Both the position numbers and the translations under genes were made by a program. Positions 24,995 to 33,049 of a DNA stretch of 64,000 nucleotides are shown here, piece by piece. This DNA comes from Paraspadella gotoi (lineage: Eukaryota > Chaetognatha): NCBI GenBank assembly GCA_051294375.1, contig CM119270.1:6689279-6753278 (forward strand), written 5' to 3'. Positions within the stretch are counted from its first letter, which is position 1. Every line of letters starts with the position of its first letter. The notes beneath the pieces were generated by a model, which saw only the letters and a list, made by a program, of their open reading frames with translations, had not been told where the DNA came from and searched no databases.

Positions 24995-26102
24995 CACACA
25001 AGATTGTCGCATTTCACATTTGATTTACTCGCTGATGAAGGCTAAAATATTATAGCCGAAACAAAATTTAAGAAAAATGTCATTGTTGTAAACAATATTC
25101 AACTTTTTTTACCTTTTTTAATTTCAAGCGCAACGAAAAAAATAATCAAAACAATGTCTAGTTTTATGTACTAAAATACTAAAATGTAAAATAAAAAAAG
25201 TCCTGATCCCTAAAAAACCAAAAACCTAACCGCTGTAGACTGTGAAGTCGCTGCTGTTGCTGGCCCTGGGACTTCCGGCGTTGCACGTCTCATCTATTTT
25301 TTCATCCATTACTCTTTCAGAGCTTCGAAAATTTTTACAGGTTCCTTTGGATTCATCGATCGAATCTAACTGTTTTAGATAAGGAACACAATGACCTTAA
25401 GTTATCAGCCGCTCATATTTATCGTTTAATGAAAAAAAATTATTTCTTTTAAAATATCAAAAATCGATTCTCCTAGTCGTAAACGATTATTTATTATACA
25501 TTAAAATTTTTTTTTTTACATGTATGAAAAAATTTACTGTAAACCTTTTTTTTTAATTTCATGATGCTTTTTTTTTTTGAAACATTTGAATTACTTTAAT
25601 AAATTATGGATGTTTGCAAATAGCACGTCTCAGATGATACGTCTAGGATATTAGATTATTGTCACCGTGTATCTTGGTACAAGCATACCCGAGCTTTATT
25701 TTTTGTTACTTCACGGTTGAAGCATGCGGCACCATTTGACGGATCTAGACTCTGAGAACCGCCAGAGTCTAATGAGGCCATGTCTTTCGAAAAAGCCGGC
25801 CCTGAACGAGCCTGATAATTTGAGTCAAGATTTTTCGTAGTTGATCGCGAATGAGCATGAGAGTCAGTAGCTTCCCCATCTTTAGATTTTAATCTTGGTA
25901 ACTTTGAGTCAGTTCGTGGTTGACTCCGCAAGGAGTCAGAAGTTGGTTTAGTAGAAGGGCTGCTTAATAATGACTTTTTTTTTCCCTCTGAAGCCGCGGA
26001 CGCTTTGGACGCCCCTCTCGGCGGAGCGCTGGGTTTCGAAGAGGATTTATTTGGCTCATCGGCGGGCTTTCCAACAACATTGTACTTTGTATAGTTTCCA
26101 TC
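22421..26102 (-). CDS. REEP: REEP5/6-like (TB2/DP1/HVA22 family) membrane protein, copy 2
   Basis: Exons (- strand): 26102-25714, 24080-23942, 23665-23602, 23353-23236, 23008-22869 and 22587-22421. The core follows the REEP5/Yop1 order: a short amphipathic stretch with RLEANYRVPRET, a first hydrophobic hairpin, the ILYPIYGTVQMLE motif (compare YPAY...KALE in REEPs), the WVGYWIAFYL helix, the WWMPF motif, then SFKLFVVLFWLDDP. Family members bend and stabilise tubular endoplasmic reticulum through such hairpins. Unusual parts are about 130 Ser/Lys-rich residues before the core and a Pro/Glu-rich tail after it. Intron phases 0, 1, 2, 2 are consistent through the core. Small indels remain in exons 1, 4 and 5. 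The first exon has an acceptor before it, so the start codon is probably further upstream. Confidence 0.85.
22869..23008 (-). CDS. REEP-like exon: last hydrophobic segment
   Basis: Starts SFKLFVVLFWLDDPAT (clearer in copy 1, 6110-5958) and then reads toward AAEYLRDEY before a GTGAGT donor. The frame differs between copies because of indels, so the residues after DDPAT are uncertain. Confidence 0.65.
23236..23353 (-). CDS. REEP-like exon: second hairpin
   Basis: Reads RPTAETFDHWVGYWIAFYLL, CIENGPFDFLTYWWMPF. The Trp/Tyr-rich helix and WWMPF (compare WFPFYY in REEP5) are diagnostic. It is one base short at its end relative to copy 1, where the exon closes in the phase needed for the next one. 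Confidence 0.85.
23602..23665 (-). CDS. REEP-like exon: YPxY motif
   Basis: A 64-bp exon between CAG and GTAAGT, phase 1 in and 2 out, reading DEVVTVLGILYPIYGTVQML. The YPIY...E motif is the family signature between the two hairpins. Copy 1 equivalent at 6837-6772. Confidence 0.85.
23942..24080 (-). CDS. REEP-like exon: N-terminal helix and first hydrophobic hairpin
   Basis: Acceptor cttacag, donor GTGATAAG. It encodes TWHYHGVVSPFYDRLEANYR, then VPRET and a hydrophobic stretch of Ile, Val and Leu. It aligns by eye with the LLAKLEAKTGV-type start of REEP5 hairpin 1. Phase 0 in, phase 1 out. Confidence 0.85.
25029..25080 (+). other. Hammerhead-ribozyme-core-like motif, copy 2
   Basis: CTGATGA, one A, then GGCTA and TAGCC (perfect 5-bp stem II, 8-nt loop), then GAAAC, with GTC 17 nt later. 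It lies just after a CT/CA microsatellite. No convincing stem I was found on either side and the A after CTGATGA is unpaired, so activity is doubtful. Minimal hammerheads of this form are known in Penelope-like retroelements. Confidence 0.25.
25714..26102 (-). CDS. REEP-like gene: Ser/Lys-rich N-terminal exon
   Basis: Acceptor tttgtcaacag. Frame open from DGNYTKYNVVGKPADEPNKS through repeated Ser, Lys, Pro and Arg to DPSNGAA. Copy 1 supplies the missing base at the donor, giving AAMLQP before GTGAAGT. Ends in phase 0, matching the next exon. No domain, and likely disordered. That it belongs to the REEP-like gene rests on strand, phase and proximity. Confidence 0.6.
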
Positions 26103-26266
26103 CTGTTGACAAATGAATTCATACAAGCATTCTAACAGAGGTCAAAAATTCGCAAACCCTAAAAAAAAAGGGTAAAATATTTAATAAAACCTTTTTTTTT
26201 GACAATATAATTTTTTAATGATTATGAGGCAACTTACGACCGGTCTCTCTTCGTCTTTTACAATTG

Positions 26267-26486
26267 AAGAGACCGTAATTATTGTTATGTGTTAGTGACA
26301 GAACCGTTCAATATAAGCAGTCCCTGAGCTTCGGATCAGGCTGTAACACCATGTTACAGGCGGGTTAAGCGCCCCGTCCCTCTTAACTGCTAGGCGGCCA
26401 CTGGGCTAGGCGGCCACCGGGCGAATGACTTGCCTCCGGCACCAATGGCCGCTGATGAACGGTTGGTGGATTTTAGTCCACCATAC
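26267..26486 (-). repeat. SINE-like repeat Rb
   Basis: About 220 bp. One end carries an inverted TGGTGGA/TCCACCA pair. The sister copy at 32341-32538 is in the opposite orientation and contains a GGTTCTAACCC box like an RNA polymerase III B box. Confidence 0.75.
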
Positions 26487-26612
26487 AATTAAGTTTTTTG
26501 GTGATTGAGTTTTTGATGATTAAGATTTTTTTCAAAAAGTATCAATAATTACTCTAAGTAGGAGAAGCATGTATCTTCTGATATAAATTAATGTCTAAAC
26601 GGACAGGCTTCC

Positions 26613-26948
26613 CTAATTTTGCTCTTTACCCATTTTAATATCAATAAATAAATTTAAATTTTGCTCTTTACCCATTTTAATATCAATAAATAAATTTAAA
26701 TTTTGCTCTTTACCCATTTTAATATCAATAAATAAATTTAAATTTTGCTCTTTACCCATTTTAATATCAATAAATAAATTTAAATTTTGCTCTTTACCCA
26801 TTTTAATATCAATAAATAAATTTAAATTTTGCTCTTTACCCATTTTAATATCAATAAATAAATTTAAATTTTGCTTTTTACCCATTTTAATATCAATAAA
26901 TAAATTTAAATTTTGCTCTTTACCCATTTTAATATCAATAAATAAATT
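26613..26948 (-). repeat. 42-bp minisatellite, 8 units, open in the gene C frame
   Basis: Eight nearly identical 42-bp units; one has a T for C change. On - each unit reads as 14 sense codons, MGKEQNLNLFIDIK. The reading frame is the same as gene C: counting from the TGA at 26969-26967 the codons run on without a stop to TAG at 26612-26610. Each unit also holds ATTAAA on -. It therefore is 3' UTR, or a domain reached only by readthrough. Confidence 0.9.
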
Positions 26949-26966
26949 TAAATAAATAAATTTAAA

Positions 26967-27216
26967 TCACGCCTGCAGATCCGAAATGGGGGTCGTCTTA
27001 TGCGTAAAGTATCTCCGTTTGCTGGAAAGTTCTTCGGGGATGATTTCCACGGAGCAGGTGGTGGACAAGGAAGGGGTCTCCTCCTCGAAGAAAACCGTGA
27101 TGCTTCCCGAATTATCCGGGAGTCTCTCGTTCTTGCTTTCCCCGAATGGCGAGGCGGCTTCCTCCTGACTGAGGTTCTCCGAAATGAAGACATGCCGACT
27201 CATTTCCGAGGGCGAA
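26967..27216 (-). CDS. Gene C terminal exon
   Basis: 250 bp, acceptor acccattcag, phase 2, stop TGA at 26967-26969. Includes EMSRHVFISENLSQEEA, FFEEETPSL and KRRYFTHKTTPISDLQA. A structured-looking C-terminus compared with the rest. The minisatellite follows at once. Confidence 0.85.
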
Positions 27217-29348
27217 CTGAATGGGTGAGAGGGGAGGGGGGGGGGAAGTTCACAAATCTCGAGATACGTCCATCGGGCTTATCCCTTCACGGCGATCAAT
27301 CATAAATAACCTTAATCACGTAACAAGTTATGCCTTGTTCATACTTTTAGATGTATCGATTTTTCAATCAATGGCTTTCTATCAAGAATTCTTATTAGAA
27401 AACTAAGGCTGAGAGTAATTTTTAAAGTTGATCAACACTACCCAATATGGCTTGTAAAAAGTCAGACGGCAAAAAAGCTCTATTAAATAAATAAATAATT
27501 TATTTTTTACTGGTTTCATAAGTCATATTTTGATCCTTTATATAATTTTTTTTTTTTTACTTAATGCAATTTTATCAATATTCTTATTTAGGTGATATTT
27601 CGTTATCCAGACCTTTCTCTTCGGTTTGGGCTCTTCAAAATCCCGGCGACGATGACTTCGAACATCTCCAGTTGTAGCTTCTCTGATCACTGTTTGGTTT
27701 ATTGGAGTGAAGGGGGGGGGCGGGGGGGGCGATAAAGATATGAGCGCCTTTTTTTTTTCTTCTTTTCCTTTTTGGTTTTATCTCTTATTTTTTTTATTCT
27801 CTTAATCTTGTATAATTCCTTCTTTTTTTTTCCCCTCATTTTTTCTTATCTTCTCTTTTTCTTTCTCACTCACTTTTCCTCTTCTTTCTCGTCTTCTTCC
27901 TCCATAGCGTACAGAGCTGAGAGAGCTTTAGCCAGAGTACTTCGAACAAATCTGTTACAAAAAATTGTTCTCTATTCTAAAATCCGATTTTTGTCAGTTG
28001 TCGGGAGGAATGATAGCCGCGTGTCTTCTACGAGAATGAGCAAGTTTTCAAACAACTTTTTTTTTTCCAAATAAGTTAAGTTAGAAATAAACATAAACAT
28101 AATGTAAAAAAATCAAAACTATCATTATGCTAACTCGAAGGGCCTGGAGAGAGACCACTTGGATTCTCTGGAGCTCTCCCCGGACGTTCTTCTTATCTCC
28201 TCCCTATCTCGCTGCGACCAAGATGTCCTGCTAAGAAAATGTTTAGTCATTTTTAGACGCGGGTTTTTCGTCTTTTGTTTGTTAGTGATTCTCTTTTTTT
28301 CTCTTTTTCTCTCTTAATCCTTATGAAATTGGTACAACCAATATAAAAATTATCTATTCATTTATATAGCATCACGCATAAAACGGGGTAAAACCGAAAA
28401 GGAATAGTTTTAACGTTTACCGCGTTGGAATTCGAGATTTCAGTCATCTTTTCTTCGTTTTATTAATTTTCCCTAAAATTTTTTTTTGTTCGCATACGGA
28501 GAATTCAAGAGGATAAAAAGACCTTTCAACTGGTTACTGAAATTTATGGATATGTCTCACGGTATGGCCCGCAGAAATGAGAACAGTTTTTTTGAAAATC
28601 CTTCAAAACGTATTTAGTTGTTTTTACTTTCCTTTTGGATAAAATCTGTCTTTTTATCATAAATTTTAGATCTTATTGATACCGGACTCCAATATTCTGC
28701 TGACAATGGTTTTACAGCGGCAACTATACCTTATCAAGACATTTGCTTTGAAGAAATTTTTGAGAGTCTCTCTTCTTTTCTCTCTCTCACTGTCTCTCTC
28801 TCACTCTCTCTCTCTGATTTTCATCCTACTCATCTGCTTCATCCTCCTCATCCTCCTCATTCTTACTAACTCTTTCTTACCATAGAAATGATTTGAATTT
28901 AGAATGCAATGTCTAATAAAATAAACCAATCTCGATATTTTGTAAATAAAATCTTTTTATGCAATAGTAATTAGGAATTAATTGTTGGAAAAAAAATTGA
29001 GAAAGAAGTTAGAAAAAAAATTAAGGAAAAGAAAATTAAAAAAAATCTGAATTTAAAAAAACGGTAAGAAGATTCCGAAATCTTTTTGTTTACTCGATTG
29101 CGAAAAAATATACCCGTTTATGCGTGATGAAATAAGCTATCTTGCCCCTGACTTTAGACAGGCTTTGGTGGTTTAAGGCCTCCTCAATCTTACAAGATAA
29201 TGACGTAGCAGGTCCCTGCAAGCTTTCAATCAAGACTCTCTCACAGTCGAGTTTATTCACTCCCAGAGTACCTGGCTTTTCCCTATCAATGAAGTGGTAT
29301 AATGTTTCAAAGAATCTTTCAATCGTAAGTATTTTAATGTATTTTTCA

Positions 29349-29412
<64 letters not shown>

Positions 29413-32400
29413 TTATCTTTCTTCATTTTAAGATTTTCAATTGCTCCCACCCGTATTGAGGAACGGCCAAGTTTTGGTCCACGTTTCTATTCGGCGAAAA
29501 TCTAGTCAAAGCTGCCACGTCTTCGTCAATTTCGCGCGCAGAAAAAACGCTGCGCGAGATTAATTCATTAATGAACAACATTTTTTTCTAAATAATTTGA
29601 ATTCTAAATCAAGTTGTAACAGGATGGTTAACATGCTTAACATTCATCAGCAGGGGGGTCACCTGTCGTCGGGCATTGCCTAAGTTCACCCCGTCTATAA
29701 GCATGACACCTTCAGTCTTGAGTAAAGCCATCAATCAGCTCATAACCACCAGGTACTAGGTTCAATCCCGACCCGGTACCTACCCTGCGGGAAGCGTGAG
29801 GACGGCCGTAAACTCCATACAGGGTGTGGAAAACCCTCAAGCCTGGTTCCAAGCCCAGGACCCCTTCCATTGCTGCTGAGGGGGCAAAGATGTTAGCGTG
29901 TAGAAAACGTTTATTATTTTCTATGCCTCGACGGTCTTTCTAAGAGTTCCTTACCCTCTCCTTCCCGCCAACTAAAAAACTTACCCTGGGCGAAGCTGAC
30001 CCCCTTCTTCGCTCGACGACGATTCCGACGAACCTTTCCTTCTCGGACGTTGACCGACGACTTCCCTACTTTTCTTCCTTTTCTCCCCGTCCTCTCTAAC
30101 CTTTCTCCTCCTAATTTCTTCCTTGCTCCTTCTCCTCCCACTTTCCTCTCTACTCAGTCCTCTCCCTCGTCTTCTTTCCTCCCTTTCCTCCCCAACCCTC
30201 GCCCAATCTTCGCTACTCTTCCTTCTCCCTTCTCCTTCTTCCTCCCTTCTCCTCTTCTCTTCTGATCTCCTTTTCTTTTTCTTCTCTTCTTCCTCATGGG
30301 CTTCTTCTTCGATCTCATCAACGATAACAGAATGGTAGGGCAACGGTTTTCCCAGCGAATCGGATCTGAAATTCGTGATGCCTCACTGGTTTAGGATGTG
30401 TGAGGCCGCCCCTTTTTCTGAGTAATGTAGTAGGCCTAAAAGCTAAAACGATTACAACTTCTCCCAGAATTTCTAACGGCTTGCTTATAGAAAAACCACA
30501 AGCCCTTTCATTTTAGCCTTTATTGAGCCTGCCTGAGTAAGTGGCTAAACAATCGAGCGTTCTATCTCAGATTAGCTTCTTAGGTTAGTCTGTCATTCAA
30601 TGACAGGGGGGGAAAGAAATGAATGAAGCTCTCAGTAACAGTTAGGCCTAATTTTCAAGTCCAGATCATTTCAGACGATGTCATGCATATACTTTTACAA
30701 GGCGAGTTTACTATTCATGCTCTTCATATAAAAACACTTACTCGTACTCCAAATCTTGATCGATTTTCTTCGAGGTTTTATCTCGATTACTTCGTCTGTT
30801 GCTTGAGACACCGTGAAGATTACCCCCGATCGCGTGCCCCTTTCCGTCTTTCTTCGACTTGCCAACCTTGTGACCGGTTGCAAGAGTTTCTCTACTACCC
30901 AGGGAAGTTCTGGAGCTCGGATTGGAGGCCGGGAAACTCTCGTTCGAATCCCGGAAGTTACTGTTCACCGAGACGATCCTTGAGTTTTGTCTGGAAACCT
31001 TGCGACGACCACTCAACCCAAAACCATCCAGATGATATTGTTCATTTTGGATGGCTTTCGATCTCTCATTCGACAACCTGCGATGTCCTGACAACGCATC
31101 CTCATTCTCGAATTGGCATGGAGTCATGGACGATCGCCCGCCATCTCTGCTTACGTCGCGTCGTTCGTCTATTCTCAAAGCGTCAAGTTGAGCGCACGCG
31201 CTCGTGTTGGATTTATTTTCCACCTTCCCGTCCCGTTTTGAGCTGGATCTTGCCCCGTTGTTCTTATCCCTGCTGTGATTGGATCGTCGCTTATCAATGG
31301 CCGGCCCGCGCTTCGATCCCTTGCTGTTGTTTATGTCCCTCTCGTCGTAAAGCATTGGTCCTAATTCAACATCTCGACTCTCTTCGCGTTTGCGTTCATC
31401 ATCTTTGAACGCGTCTTTTGTTTTTCCCCCGGATCCGCTCGAGCCGCCAGTTCTATCAGACCCGTCGGATATTCCCGATCCGCCCAGCCTGTCGTCACGG
31501 TCATGCTTATCTGTTTCTGTCTTCTTTCGCCGACTCCAACCCGATCCGAGGCTGAAAAGTTGGTTTTCCCCGATGATTTGATCCACGTCGTTTCTCGTCA
31601 TCACGACGGATCTAGCCTTTTCGCTTTCCGAAATAGAATTGGCCAACGCCCGGCTCCGAAGGCTCTGTCCCTCGATCGCGACAGATCGACTATCACTGGA
31701 GACCGAATGATCTCGCCGAGAGTCGGCCCCATTTTCAAGGAAAGTTTTCTGCATGGAGAAGACGTTGGAATTTCTGCCGCTGCCGCTGCCAGATACCTCG
31801 CCGACACAGCCGGTGTCTGCGCAACCCGAGTTGTCTCTGACATGGCCGGTGTCTGTGCCGACACGGCCAGGGTCTTCCCCGACGCGGCCCACGTTATCTC
31901 TGACACGGCCAGAGTCGGTGTCACCAGAATACGTAGCGTGGAGGACGTTCCGTTCGTTGCCCTTGCTCCCATCGATGGAACAATCGTTTGAGACGTCGTC
32001 GTTGGAACCCAATTTCGAGTTGTTGTTGATATCGGGACGAGCGGCCGATTGGAGACAGAGGCTGCGGGAGATCGAAATGAAAGTTATTTAGTTAGTTAAT
32101 ATTAAACAGTTTTTCATTATGAGATAATTGTGCTTTAAGCAAGAAGAGTTTTGCCAAATATTTCGTCATATATTTTGATGACATCAACAATGGTAAAAGA
32201 CTGCAACAGATTAAAAATGGGAAATAATCAAATTGTACAATTTAAAGTATAGTCCATTTAAATCTTTCCTCTTTTAAGTTGTGACCTAAAACTTACTACA
32301 CTCTCTCTCTCTTGCGATGACGTTTAAAGAATTAAGTTAGTATGGTGGACTAAAATCCACCAACCGTTCACCAGAGGCCATTGGTGCCGGAGGCAAGTCA

Positions 32401-32971
32401 TTCGCCTCCCAACCCAAAGGTCCGGGGTTCTAACCCGGTGGCCGCCTAGCAGTTAAGAGGGACGGGCCGCTTAACCCGCCTGCAACTTATATTGAACGGT
32501 TCTGTCACTAACACATAACAATAATTACTGTCTCTTCATTAGTTATAATATATAATGTATTTTTTGGTTTATAATCCACAGTACATCCCCGCTTCCTAAG
32601 GCTCGCCTTTCGAGGTATCTCCTTTCCCTCATTCTCGCGGCCAAAAGCGGCGCGAAAATCGAGAATCGCGACGCCGGCTGAGACCGTTTACGCGCGGCGC
32701 TTTCGTTTAAAAACGGCGCGTATAAACTGGAGTCTTTGGCGCCGAGACAAATGACGTTCTGGCGCTGGGTAGAACATCTCCTGCGTCGGCCTCGCATCGG
32801 GGGTCTGTTGGATAAAAGATATTTTAAATACTTTTTTATTTTATAATAAAATTGGTACAACCAATATCAAATTATTCATTCATTTAATAAATAAGCTAGT
32901 TTTCCCCGGACTTTGGACAGGCTTTGGTGGTTTAAAGCATCCATCACTCTTACAAGATAATGAATAAGCGA

Positions 32972-33011
<40 letters not shown>

Positions 33012-33018
33012 TCATCTC

Positions 33019-33049
<31 letters not shown>

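Larger units (their letters stand above)
16938..26486 (+). repeat. Duplicated ~9.5-kb block, copy 2
   Basis: Same order as copy 1: gene A (+), the convergent gene B (-), then a SINE-like repeat. Copy 2 has longer pure microsatellites, for example the TTTC tracts at 23104-23182 and 24464-24524, where copy 1 has short interrupted tracts. The last exon of gene A and most exons of gene B are intact here. Confidence 0.9.

Noticed and set aside
26613-26948. CRISPR-like array
   Set aside because: Head-to-tail identical 42-bp units with no variable spacers, in a eukaryote; it is a minisatellite.
26613-26948. Series of AATAAA poly(A) signals on + in the minisatellite
   Set aside because: No + strand gene ends nearby; AATAAA occurs by chance in the AT-rich unit.
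27601-27700. Exon between gene C exons 6 and 7 on - (IREATTGDVRSHRRRDFEEP)
   Set aside because: In the required phase it meets a stop, the donor is weak, and exons 6 and 7 already join in phase.
29755-29775. tRNA-like B box (also at 32430)
   Set aside because: No cloverleaf or acceptor stem; these are SINE-like repeats, not tRNA genes.
32590-32815. Extra exon of gene C
   Set aside because: Entry phase fits but exit phase would break the next exon; excluded from the model.
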